64,000 nucleotides of DNA, taken from assembly GCA_905221605.1 (NCBI GenBank), contig CAJNDS010002135.1, positions 303,501 through 367,500 on the forward strand. The letters run 5' to 3'. Positions 22,844 through 33,857 of this stretch are shown here, in pieces; position 1 is the first letter of the stretch, and each line of letters opens with the position of its first letter. This DNA is from Symbiodinium natans. Taxonomy: Eukaryota > Sar > Dinophyceae > Suessiales > Symbiodiniaceae. Below the pieces are notes generated by a model. The model searched no databases, was not told the DNA's origin, and saw only the letters and a program-made list of their open reading frames with translations. A program made the translations under genes and the position numbers.

Positions 22844-25431
22844 CTGGACTGACCAAGAAGTTTCACCAAGCGCTTTCGAAAGTCAGTAGCTGCAGCTGAT
22901 CACAAGACTGTATCAGTCCGAAACCTCTTGAAGAGCTTAAGGGAAGGACGCAACAATAAAGACTTTGCACGGTTCAGTCCAAGAACGGGGGAGCATAAAC
23001 GCATAGATATATGAGATGCAGCATCATCAGAAGGACATATTTAGTGGAAAGTGAAGAGAGTGTAACTTGTAGATATACATACAATACTCGTAGAACATGG
23101 TTTTGTGTTTTAGCAGGAATCTCGCTTACTGTAGCAAAGAACGCCAAAGCCAAGAACATGGTCGTTCGCTAATTATGCTTCGCTTGTTTGCACTGTTCAC
23201 TCTTCTGTAGCTCAGGAGCGTGCCCGAGGGGATACTTCTGTCCCATACCAGGAGCAGATGTCACCTGGCTCATGAAGCTAGTGTTGGGCAAACCGACTGT
23301 AGGGTGAATGTTCCAACAGGACGCCGGTGAGCAGGGCCGTCTGTAGCAGCACCCAGCAACAGTAGTGGCAGCACCCTCGCAAACTCTCCACGGGTGCCTG
23401 CGAAGTAACTCAACAGATGAATCCTAACAGCTAATGAAAAGGACTGTGTCCCATAAATCCGTAATATTCGTGGAACGATAAGGAATGGCCTGAAACTGTG
23501 TTGCCGAGGTCCGTCCTTGTCCCGCAGGTGGCAACTGCCCCAAGGGCGTAACGCAACCGGAGGCGATTTGGACCCCACGTGCTCCCGCATGATCACTCGA
23601 TGTTTCGCTCGTTTTTCACTCGTTGGCACCATCACACAGAAAAATTGTTGCCTTGCAATTCTTGCCTGCGACAAATCCCTCAGGCCTGCCAAGCTGGGCG
23701 CTTTTGCCCGCCTGGCAGAGATGCCGAATGTCCGAAGGCAGGAGAAAGCGTTCGTAAGACTTCCCCTTCTTAGAGGCAAAGTAGCGCCTTGTGGTGTTTC
23801 TATGCATTTCCATTTTGTCCGACCTGGCCTGGACCCTGCCCTAGGGACACTATTGCCCCTTCGGCACCGAGCATCCCAAGCCATGTAAGCCACTCTTCAG
23901 ATGTGGGGAGCCCAAGCGTGAATCGCTTTGGTATGCCGGAATCTTGAGGCGATGTTGAGCAGTTGAGCAACTTTTGGTCTAGCCACTACCCTGAGAGCAC
24001 AGGCATTGAATGGATCTGCATTTGGCGTCTAGAACCCGCACTGTCGCCCAGGCCCTCCAGGCAGCAAAGCTCAGGACCCATGGTTCTTCTCACTGCTGAT
24101 GCTGGCCGTGCAGCCCTCAAAGTCTGAAAATATCTGAGCTGTGCTTGGTCGTGATCTTAGACTAGACCCCCCCCCCCTACCAAGCGTTCTGTGTTGTTCT
24201 GGCGAGGCAGTCATTGGCGTAGCGTGTTTGGGCTCCATGCTTTACACGGAGATGGTGCAAAGCGATTTGTGGGCCTGCGCCGTGAGCTGAGCTAAATGCA
24301 GCTTCGCCATGCGCAAGTCATGTTCACCTTATGGAAGCGTCTGGACATACCTTGACCTCAGCAAGTATCCTCTTAAAGTCGGTGCTGTGTAGGCCGGTGC
24401 TCTGTAGGCCTCCCTGTTCCACAGGCCGTTTGCGCTGCCTGCGCTGGCCTCATGTGGCTAGTCGACGAGGAGCGCCGAGCCGGCACAGGGCTATAGGCTC
24501 TGGACGTTATGTATGTCACGGTCCTAGTAGCATCTTAGTGGCGGATTCCCACAAGCCCGATGAACCCCCCCAAGAGCCCTATACCTGCTCGACGTGCAAG
24601 GAGATCCCGAGGTCCCGAAGCCCGAAGGAAGCACTGGAAACATAGAGCATGCCCCAAATTCCACCTCACACCCGTACATCGCACGGGACATACATAATCC
24701 AGAAACTCAGCAGGAACAACTTCAAATTTCATCTGTTCTGGACAGGCATTGGTTCGGGTTTCGTTCGAACCGTTCATCGAATCTGACGACGATGTCGCCA
24801 TGGCTCAACAAAATAGCGACATGTGCATTGACTTGGCTCGTGTGGCCGACGCAGACCACGACTTGACCACGGCTTCGCTTTTGCTTGGATAGGGCGCAGC
24901 TGTGAGCTGGATGCCCCTATCAGCCACTGCCCTTCTGAGGCATCCTGGGGATATCACAGGTGTGGTGGGCCACTGGCAAGGGTGCGCACCCTGGACCCCT
25001 GCACCAAGAAGGCATCAAGCTGCGTGTCGAGCAGGACAACGTCACTGGTACTCAGTAACCGGAACGAGGCCGCCAGTTTGTAGTAACTCCTTCGTTGAGT
25101 TGGCTGAACGCTGCTCATTTCGGCGCTCCCGCACCTGATGTCCTCGGTGCTTCCATGATAACGGATTGCCGTAGGGCTTCTAAAGATCTTCTTGTGCTCC
25201 CCGTCCGCAATTTGCGGGCAAATTGTCCAAGAGTAAGCGGAGTGGTGGAGCTCGGGTTTTAGTTTGATGGATTGTGTAGGACTCCCCGGGTCCCGCCACT
25301 CTTGCCACTAAGTTGTGCGTGGTGGCCAATGCTACCGCTTAGGAAAGGTTAACTCCTGGATTCTCCTGTAGCATTGCAGGGTGCTATTGTCCGTTGGCAG
25401 TGCTCCGGTACAACCTAAAATCCGCCGTGCC
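22844..25431. other. spacer; both strands open at 23270-23893
   Basis: The first 300 bases after the PPR gene are A+T-richer and may hold its 3' UTR. At 23270-23893 the minus strand is open for 207 codons while the plus strand is open for 123 codons (23517-23888). Both translations are basic and neither resembles a known family. A C-rich run lies at about 24169-24177. The rest shows nothing recognisable. Confidence 0.35.
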
Positions 25432-25680
25432 ATGCAGGCCATCGCCCTCTTCCTGTCCCTCACCTTCGTGTCAGTAGCCGCCAATTGGGCCCTCCTGCGG
25501 GTCGGTGGTGTGGACCCCGCTGTGTGCTCCCCGGAACCTTCTTCTTCGACTCTTCGATCCACTGCTCAGCCCAGCCTAAAGCAACGTCAGCTCCCAAGCC
25601 CGACCCTCAAGGTAGCACAGATCTTGCTGCTTTGCACCGCCGGTGTGGCAGTGGCGCTGCTTTGGTTGGCGCCCTCATGA
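25432..25680 (+). CDS. possible small membrane protein or first exon
   Basis: ATG at 25432 opens an 82-residue frame ending in TGA. Residues 2-24 (QAIALFLSLTFVSVAANWALL) form a signal peptide or first membrane helix. A Pro/Ser-rich loop follows, then a second helix near the C-terminus (VAQILLLCTAGVAVALLWLAP). It could be a complete two-helix protein or the first exon of a larger gene that includes the hydrophobic exons at 27476 and 29182. No family is recognised. Confidence 0.4.
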   Translation: MQAIALFLSLTFVSVAANWALLRVGGVDPAVCSPEPSSSTLRSTAQPSLKQRQLPSPTLKVAQILLLCTAGVAVALLWLAPS

Positions 25681-27475
25681 TGCTTGCAAGGGGCTTTTTC
25701 TAGGTATTCTCAGTTTGTGAGGCGATCGTTTACCAAGTGCTGGCCTTTTTCTCTTTCGAGGGTTGAAGGAGAAAGAGAGCAGGGCATGCTAGGCTAGGCT
25801 TAGTTTACGGTTGCAGGTCCTGCACCTCTTCCAACCTCTGAAGTCCCGCTGTTTCGATTTGGGTGCCTCACCTGGAGGTACATCCGCCGAACCACTGGCG
25901 ACGTTTAGATGGTCCTTTCAAGGAAGCAAATGTCGAGAGAGATGAGTGCAACTGCTGCAAAGGCAAGACTTGAAGATGAGATCTGCAGGGGCCAAGAATC
26001 CCCAAGATGCTTTTGTCACTTCGGCCCTATTTTGCTTTCGAGTCTTCGCTGGATGCTCTCCCTACTCTGGCTTGAATCTTCCCTGGTCAGCTCGCCAGGT
26101 GGGCGCTCTTCTTTGCTGGGCTGCTCATGTGCTGCACGATTGGCTATCTGATGTCGCGACAGGCGGGGCACCCAAATCGGGACAACACAGGCAGATTTAG
26201 AGCATGGTGACGCACCAGGTACGTAGAGCTTCGGGTTTGGGATTGTTCGCGGCGTAAACTTCTCGGTGCTTCCTTCTGACTACTGCATTTCAAGTCTCTG
26301 TGCATGTTATGCTATTTCCGGCAGTTCTTACTCTGCGCAGCTAAGACCACCGGACTGGTTCAATTAAGCAGAGTTTCGGAGCTTGCGCAGTCGACTCAGG
26401 GATGCATCCTTCGATCGGCACCATCATTGGACCATCATGGAAGGATATGTAAGGGGAGCGATCGGTCAACCGCCTCGACCTTCACGTGGGGCATGGGCGA
26501 ATCATCTCAACTGCTGTACATGCAAGGGAATCAATGCGTATTCTGCACTAGGCTGGCTACCTTGGGCCGGCTGTGGGTCGCAGCACAGAGGTCTGCATAC
26601 ACAATGTCTGTAAGCGGCAGGCCATCAGGCCATCCTGTCGTCGATAGTAGCTAGCTGCTGCTCATATTCGCACTCGTGAGCAGGGACTTTTGGCATGTTG
26701 CTGTGCTCTTCAACGAGGAAGGTAGCTCGTCGCAACACCCTACGCCCCGCTTTGTTAAAACGCATCATCCCAGATGTGCAGACATTGTGAACTCCGTTCT
26801 GACTCCCTAAAGGCGGTACAGTAGAATAGCTCTGTTGAATCATAGAAACTCCTTAAGCTTCTGCTCTCACCCAGGCCTCTGCCGCAGTTATGCTGGGCCG
26901 TTTCCTCCTGACCAGACCTCAGATGGGGTTCCCCTAAAGCTGTTGGACAAGAATGGGTGAGAGCACACTGCAGTTGAGGGTTCTTGTCTTGAAGGTTGTT
27001 CCAATGCGGTTGGGGTTCATGCAGGCAGTTGGCTATCAACAGCTCTGCTTACACGCCATAACGCTGCCGGAAAGGCAGTAGAGATGTTGGATTTTGATGC
27101 CTGCATGAAGGAGCCCACGTGTGACATTACTTTCTGCCAGCGCTCTCCGGTGAAAGTGAGGCTTGTAGCCTTTGTGGGGCTGATCTTCAGCTATTCCCAG
27201 GCGCTTATGCTTCATGTCGAAATAACAATTGGCCGATCCTGAAGATCGAGCATCGCGCCACATGCGTGTGCTTGCTTGTAAGTCTTCTGCCCTACGTAGG
27301 CGTGTCTAAGCTGCACACGAATGATTTGAGTGCTACATCAGCCTTCAGCTCTCAACATGGCTTTTGCTTTCTGACTTTGACGTTTGCCGTCATTGCTGGG
27401 AGGAGTTATTGCAACAAATATCAGAGACGGGGTCTTTTGAAAAGCGACAATTAGAACATTCAATCCTGCCGAGAG

Positions 27476-27547
27476 GTGGATCCGACGTTCACGCTTGCCT
27501 TGGGCATCGTTCTGCTCGTCCAGATCTTGGGCATCCTCGTCTCATGG
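27476..27547 (+). CDS. probable membrane-helix exon
   Basis: A 72-base phase-0 exon bounded by AG upstream and GT downstream reads VDPTFTLALGIVLLVQILGI plus four more residues, a clean single membrane helix. Exon size and acceptor (AG then G) match the identified genes of this window. It may share a gene with 25432-25680 and 29182-29289, but order alone does not prove that. Confidence 0.4.
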
Positions 27548-27794
27548 GTGCCACCTCGAATCGCGCGAGGTCATAGGTGGTGTTGCGTCTATCCTGCGTC
27601 GATTTCTCCTGACATCCGAAAGGTGTTGCCTGAACCAAAGCCATCACACACATGGTCTAGTTTTGATCCAACATCAGTTTGCATTTGCTTGCATTTCTTG
27701 CAATGTCAGCGAAGCTTAGAGAACCCGGGCTTCTGAAAGGCTTTTGAAAGGCCTTTATGTCTTTTCTTCAGAGACTCCCCTAGTAGTAGAGTAG

Positions 27795-27869
27795 GTAACC
27801 TTGAACCTTTTTGGGGTAGCATAATCCTCTTATAATCCCAAAGGTTAACCTTTAATTTCCCCAGGTTAC
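27795..27869. repeat. nested inverted repeat, possible MITE-like hairpin
   Basis: Outer arms gtaacct (27795-27801) and aggttac (27863-27869) are perfect inverted repeats. Inside them cctttttggg pairs approximately with cccaaagg. The whole 75-base element could fold as a two-part hairpin. No target-site duplication is obvious. A MITE-like origin is inference. Confidence 0.4.
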
Positions 27870-28354
27870 TGGACAACTAGGCTCCTCGCCGCACTTCAGC
27901 TCTACTGGGCAAAGACCCGACATGCGAGCGTCAGTACATGTCAGAAACATTGAGCCACAGAGTCAACTCGCCAGAGCTGTCTTGAAAGCTAGGTTCCCCT
28001 GAACAGAGTCTCATAAAGAGGAATGCAGATAGTGGAAAGGCACATACACCTAGCAACATACCCGTGGCCTCCCACACCAAGCCCATGTCCTGTGGCTTGC
28101 AACCCTGCGAATTCCTCATGGCTTCGTAGGCCCGAGACCCACCGACTTCCAATCAGGGCTCGTCTGTCTGCTGCTTTTGGCACAGTGCGTAGACAAGAAT
28201 GTTGACGTGGCAGACTTCGCAGTCAGCGTCACCCAAACGGGCAGAACACTCCCCTGAGTAGCTGTCAACTCAAGCTCTAAGACTCTATGTCTGTTATTTA
28301 TATATTTCACACAAAAAACTTGCATTACATGTTGTATATTGTATATTCCCACCT

Positions 28355-28600
28355 TTGTATATATATATATATATACATACACATGCGCATTATATATATA
28401 TATATATATGTATATATGTTTCTCTATTTATTTATTTATTTGTTTATTTATCTATTTATTATATATATATACATACATTTATTATATATATATATATATG
28501 TATTATACATTTATCTAACATATGTGTATAGTACAGTACATAAATAAATAGATAGATATGTGTATGTATGTATGTATGTATGTATATATATAGATATAAA
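28355..28600. repeat. A+T-rich microsatellite cluster
   Basis: Consecutive runs of (TA)n, (TTTA)n, (TA)n and (TATG)n make the most A+T-rich stretch of the window. Frames open across it encode Tyr/Ile strings and are artefacts. Confidence 0.95.
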
Positions 28601-29181
28601 AACTGCATATAATCTAGTACGCATTATAGATGATATAGGACAAGTTGTATACTATTCGGTGTATATCATATGTCGTACATTGTATTTTGTACTTTGCATA
28701 TTGCATATTACGCATTGCTTGTTATTAAACCGGCATTTGCGATATCTTTAGATACTGTCGGCATAGCGCTGTGTAGCCTTCCCAGTTGGTCCAGCGCCAT
28801 CGCTTTCAGGCATGACCCAAGTATGGATGAACCAGCGGTTCTTGCGGTTGAGCCCTGCAGACTTCGACAGTGGCGCGTGGGTCTTATGGAGCAATGCACA
28901 GTTCAGAGTTCAGAGTCCAGCTTTGGATTGATCTCATGCATTTAGGTGAAGCCTGCGCCCCCACACACTAAGGCCCGAAACCCTGAGCTAACCGGCGCTA
29001 AGCTTGTAAGGTACACTGTGTCAGTGTGGCCAACATCAGCCCTTTGGCAGATGTCCAGAGCATGTGGACAGCCATGGCCAAGGCATTGTTGTGACGGCTG
29101 TGCTCTGTCTAAGTCCATTTTGAGGCTCTTGAGATGTTTTGGGTGGCTTCGGAAGTTTTTTGGCTCTACAAGTACTGCAAG

Positions 29182-29289
29182 TTATCGTGCGTCCTTGGGG
29201 CTCTTGCGCTTGTGGGTTCGATGAGCAGCTGCTTTTGGCAGGGCCAGGATCCCAACAGCGTCATCCCGGCCCTCAAGGACGAGCATCGG
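29182..29289 (+). CDS. probable exon of a membrane protein
   Basis: A 108-base phase-0 block flanked by AG and GT. It reads LSCVLGALALVGSMSSCFW, a hydrophobic helix, then a polar tail QGQDPNSVIPALKDEHR. The length is a multiple of three, in phase with the exon at 27476-27547. No family is recognised. Confidence 0.4.
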
Positions 29290-29384
29290 GTTGCTTTGCT
29301 CTGAGGTTGATTGGGGGACTCAAGCTACGAAACATGATGGAAGTAAGGCTGGTGTAGAAGTGGTCGACGGGACTTGTCGTATTC

Positions 29385-29654
29385 ATGGTGCGCTCACCTG
29401 TTGGCCTTCTCCTCCTCTGGATCCTCGCATGGTCAGTTTGTCAGGGCAGGAGGGCCATCTTCATCTTCGCCAGTCCTAGCGACCAGGTGCAGGCCAGTTC
29501 ACACCGGGATGGCTCATGGAGTATCAGAGTATCAGAGTATCCCGTTGTGTTTTGCAGTGTATGTTGGACGTGCGACTATTTCATCTGCCTCACCCTTAAG
29601 ATCCTGCAGGAGCATGCGCAAGCACTATTCAGACCACTCACTAAATGCATCTGA
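29385..29654 (+). CDS. possible secreted or ER-targeted protein start
   Basis: ATG at 29385 opens an 89-residue frame whose first 20 residues (MVRSPVGLLLLWILAWSVCQ) are a textbook signal peptide: basic n-region, leucine-rich core and small residues near the expected cleavage. Only the first 30-odd residues look convincing; the rest may be intron. It could be the first exon of a secreted or plastid-targeted protein, since dinoflagellate plastid import begins with a signal peptide. Confidence 0.35.
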   Translation: MVRSPVGLLLLWILAWSVCQGRRAIFIFASPSDQVQASSHRDGSWSIRVSEYPVVFCSVCWTCDYFICLTLKILQEHAQALFRPLTKCI

Positions 29655-30103
29655 ATGCGCTACGCTTGCACTCCGCTCCAAGCCCGGCCCGGGCTTTGGG
29701 AAGGTGGCAGCGCTGCGTGACTTCGTCCAGGCGCGATATTGAGTGCGCAGTGAGCTTCGCTTTCCGCGCCTTTAAGTTGAAGAAGTGCCGAGGCGTGCTG
29801 ACAGTGGCATAGAATTCACGATCTTGCCAGGCGATGGATGCTGTTGGCAGCGACGCAGCGCCAATGCCCAGCATCTCAGAAGTCAGATTCCAGCTAGATT
29901 TCTGAAGTGCTGGTGCAAAGGCGAAGCCTGTCCGAGTAGCATTGCCGCTTGAACCGTCCGCCTAGAAGTGTCTTGGTAAGCATCTCAAGCTGAGGATTTG
30001 GGCACCACACACCGTCACTCCTGAGGCCGAACAGGTTTTTTTTTGTTTTATTGGGGCGTTCTCGGCTCCAACCGAACCCGGACACATTCTGCACTTCTAT
30101 TTG

Positions 30104-30122
30104 AGGGTTTAGGGTTTAGGGT
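30104..30122 (+). repeat. short telomere-like block
   Basis: About two and a half TTTAGGG heptamers in intergenic sequence. Confidence 0.8.
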
Positions 30123-32673
30123 AGCTTCACCAGCATGGCGAGCACAGTTGGCGCTGGACATCTCGCGCACCAGCATAAAAGAGCTTTGACAGACACATTG
30201 CCATGTCAGCCTCCACATTTGAGTCATTTCTATCATTGACGGTGGCGAAGCCTCATGTTTGCATGCAGCACCTGAAGCGACTGTGTATGACAACAGTTAT
30301 TCGCTTCACTCTGAATTGCAACAACTTCTGCATGTAGTTTTGTCCATGCTCGTTCGTTCTGGCAGATTCGCCCGCACAACGCTGTTGTTGACCCTACACC
30401 GAATGACGGGCGCAATTTGGTCAGCGATGGACTCAGCTGAACCAGAACTTGTTGAGCATCTCGGTGATGTTCACAAGAACTTGAGCTGTCGTGACAGCAT
30501 ATGACTGCGTGGTCACCCAATGTTGGCAGCACCTTTTCCTGCGTAAGCATTGTTCGCTCGACTGCCGCAGTGAGGCGATTTGATGGCTGCGACCTCGGCA
30601 AGCCAGCGCGCATAGCACCACTACCGGGGTGTAATAGGTGCCACAAGGCTTCCGAACACTTTCGGGTGGGGCGCATAGTATGCCTAGGAAACGTGAAAAC
30701 GTGAACGCAACAGTTTCCTAGGAGATCGGGCTTGACGGCATTATCTCGGGAGAGCGCGGCCCTCTGCAAACAGCGTAGAACTGTGATAGTGTGCTCGTGT
30801 GTGCTTCGAGAATGCCGTATGCAATCTGCTGGCCGGCATGCCAAAGCTAAAGCCGATGAAATGTGATGGAAAGCCGGAGAGCTGCGACAAACCACCGATC
30901 TTCTTGAGTTTGCAGTTGCAGTTGAAGTCTGCAGCCTTGCATAGCCTTTTTAAATCTGAGCTCGGCTCGCGAGGCCGCAAGGTCCAGCGCTGGCGCTAAC
31001 GATGCGCATGTGGGTGCTGCCCTGAGACTGAAGCCTGGGACACTCCTCATAAAATTCTCCTACCGGATGTGTGGAGAGACGCGTTGGGTGCCTTCACTGA
31101 GGTGCACAAGATCGAGATGGCTGCACAAACCCTGCAAGGGCCCAAGCTGCAGGCGCTGCCCATTTTGCTTGGATTGCAGCATGAATGCAGCGAAACAACC
31201 TCCGGGGGTTCTGACGCCTTTCGCTGCCGAGGACGGAGGTCATGTATGAGAGGAAGCGTCGGGCCCAAAACGTGGAGTACTTCAAGGCCGTTCATGTTGG
31301 CTAGTGCAGGCTTGTGTGCTTGTAAGGAGCCTAATTAGCTAAGTCATGATGCGTGATGGATAGCTGTGCTCAGACTGTGTTCAACTCACAGCCCCTGTAA
31401 TCATGAAGTCGTCGCCAGGCCCACACCGACAGCCTGCTTTGGGACTACCTGCGAAATCGGCCCCACACCTGGACATCCTGCAAGGCAGCCCCCGAAGGAT
31501 CACTGTCGGAAGCACGCTACGACTCAACAAGCGAACGCAGGACAAGGTGAAGCTCGAAGCAACTGTCGCCGAGGCTCGCGCCTGTCGTCCCGCCTTGCGA
31601 CCGACATCTCCCAGAAGGCCATTGCCAACGGCAAGCATTGCTCATGCCATCGGAATCTTCGCGCTCCATCTGTCGTTCCTTCAGCAGGTCGATCCTGGCA
31701 CAGTTCCGCTGCCAACAAATAGTCATGCTCAACGTTCAACGTTCTGTTTTGCATTGGAGCTCGGTCTTCATTGTTGAATGCAGAGGCATACCGAGCCACA
31801 TAGACGGATGGTCCTTTGGTGCATCTGCCGCAGCTTGGGGGGGTCACAGGAGACCTCACTGCATGCGCAGAGTTCTCAGAGTCAGACTGTGTTCTTGTAT
31901 GCCAGGCAGTTCCCGCAGAACTCCCAGCGGCGTGGACACAGCCTGAGCTTGGAAATTTTATTCTGACATGGAACTTTGCATAACCGGTTGCGCGCCTGGT
32001 CGCGCGTGCTGCTTCCTTGAGTAGAAGTGCAACTGCACACAATCCAATAGTCAAAATTGCTGAGTCGAGTAGCGTCTCAAATCTCAAAAGTTGTGCACCT
32101 GCCGATTTCACGAAAGCTCCTCGTCAGAGAGCCTCATTTCCCGCAAAAGTAGACGCAGTCCAATTTCTTTTTTTGGGGAGGGGGGGGGGGGGGTTGGGAG
32201 GGCTGAACCCTAAACCCAATGTTTTGCAGGCCCGTGGCGCGTTTTTTGTGTGAAGGTTCGGGGGCAGAAGCAGCAGGATCCTCTCATGATGCTGTCCTCC
32301 ACTTGAATGCCCCCTTCTTCTGATTATATCATTCCAATGGTATATCTCTATGTGTCTATATGTATATATATACACACTTAGTAGTATGTTTTTCTTCTTA
32401 TTTCTTCTGTTTACATATTGTTGTATTGTACCTTTTGCCGCGACATTGCACTAGATGGAGCTTTCATTGCATCTGCGCTTCTCAAGTAGATAGCACCGTG
32501 GATGTTTACAGTATGTCGTGCCACTCAGGTTTATCGGCTAAACCGCCGTCGGCAAGACAGTCCGGACCCTGTTTTGTAGGAAGGGTCGACCGCAGTAGAG
32601 GGAAGTAACTGACCTGGAGTTGCCCCCACTATGTACTGCAGGATCTGCAAGCCTGGTTCTTAGAGGACCCCTT

Positions 32674-32715
32674 CCCCTTAAACCCTAAACCCTAAACTCC
32701 CTAAACGCCCTAAAA
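32674..32715 (-). repeat. telomere-like block, CCCTAAA orientation, degenerate
   Basis: Two to three exact CCCTAAA units flanked by degenerate ones (ctccctaaacgccctaaa). It lies just upstream of the kinase exons. Confidence 0.8.
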
Positions 32716-32971
32716 ATCCAAAGCCTTGGAGCCCCTTGGACTCGACCCTGAGCCTCTCAGGCGCCAGTGGTTCCGCTCGCGAGGTCGCACGGCTTGCAGG
32801 GCAGCCCAGGTGTTTGCCGTCTTTTGGTTTAGGATTTGGGGCTTTGAGGGTGTCGGGGTCGAGGTGTCGTTTGGGCTGCAGTGGTCGGCGGAAAGATGTT
32901 TACAGCGGAAGCTCTGTGCGCAGAATCTCTTGCGAAACATGGCTACCTAGAACTAGAGCGCGCCAGCCCAG

Positions 32972-33816
32972 GTTGATAAATCCACCATCCGAGACATCAA
33001 CGGCATCATGTCCCTGAAGCGAATGGCCGCCTGCTCGAAACAAAGGTTTAGGATTAGGGTTTAGGGGTTAGGGTTTAGGGTTTAGGGTTTAGGGTTTAGG
33101 GTTTAGGGTGTGAATGCCTGCGAGCTTGCTGTTGGCACGGGCATGGGGTTGCAAGCAGCTGACTTCGAGGTGGACGTCCTCTGGATGGTTAGCTGCGACA
33201 AATGGCAGCACCCAAATATTCAGAGGCCCACTCTTCGTTCAGAAGCTATCTACACACTACACGGGACATTTGCTTTTACTTTGATCAGTCTCGCTTAGCT
33301 TGAGCTTTCGGGCTACTTGCCAATCACTTCCTGACAAAAGGGACAAAAGCTGCGGAAGACAAGTTCAGATGTTTCACTGAGAAGTAAAAAACTTCGGAAG
33401 GCTCCTTCAGATCTACCACTCTCCGCCGAGTTCTGAGCTATCTGCCTTGTGTTGTAGTATCTGCATGATGTAGAAGGCTGCATTTATGTGTGATGAGCGC
33501 CAAGGACCCACATCATCATGCGGATGGAGTGAGCCAGCAGCGTGCATGATCCCGCATGTTCAAGATCCTTTAAAGCCTCATACAGTCTCCACCAGAACAC
33601 CGGTGCACAATGGCCTCAGAGCACACGATGTGGTGAATGAGAAGAATTGAAGGTACTCCGGTGCTGGAAGCCTCCATGACCGCCTTGTGCGGCGGAGTCG
33701 AAGGTGGCGCGGCAAGCCACAAATTCGCGTCAGCAAGTTAATGTTTGTCATTATTATTATTGTTGTTACTACTATTAGTATTACTATTAGTATTTCTATT
33801 ACTATTGCTATTGCGA

Positions 33817-33857
<41 letters not shown>

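Larger units (their letters stand above)
29655..32971. other. spacer with telomere-like blocks and long unassigned frames
   Basis: Open frames include 30259-30504 plus, with helical protein-like sequence (SLHSELQQLLHVVLSMLVRS); 30233-30895 minus (220 codons); 31403-31777 plus; and 31524-32111 minus (195 codons). They overlap on opposite strands and show no domain, so none is called. Also present are telomere-like heptamers at 30104-30122 and 32674-32715, a T-rich run near 30038, and a poly-G run at about 32175-32193. Confidence 0.3.

Noticed and set aside
30233-30895. 220-codon minus-strand open frame
   Set aside because: No domain, irregular composition, and a more natural-looking plus-strand frame overlaps it. 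G+C-rich DNA gives such frames by chance.
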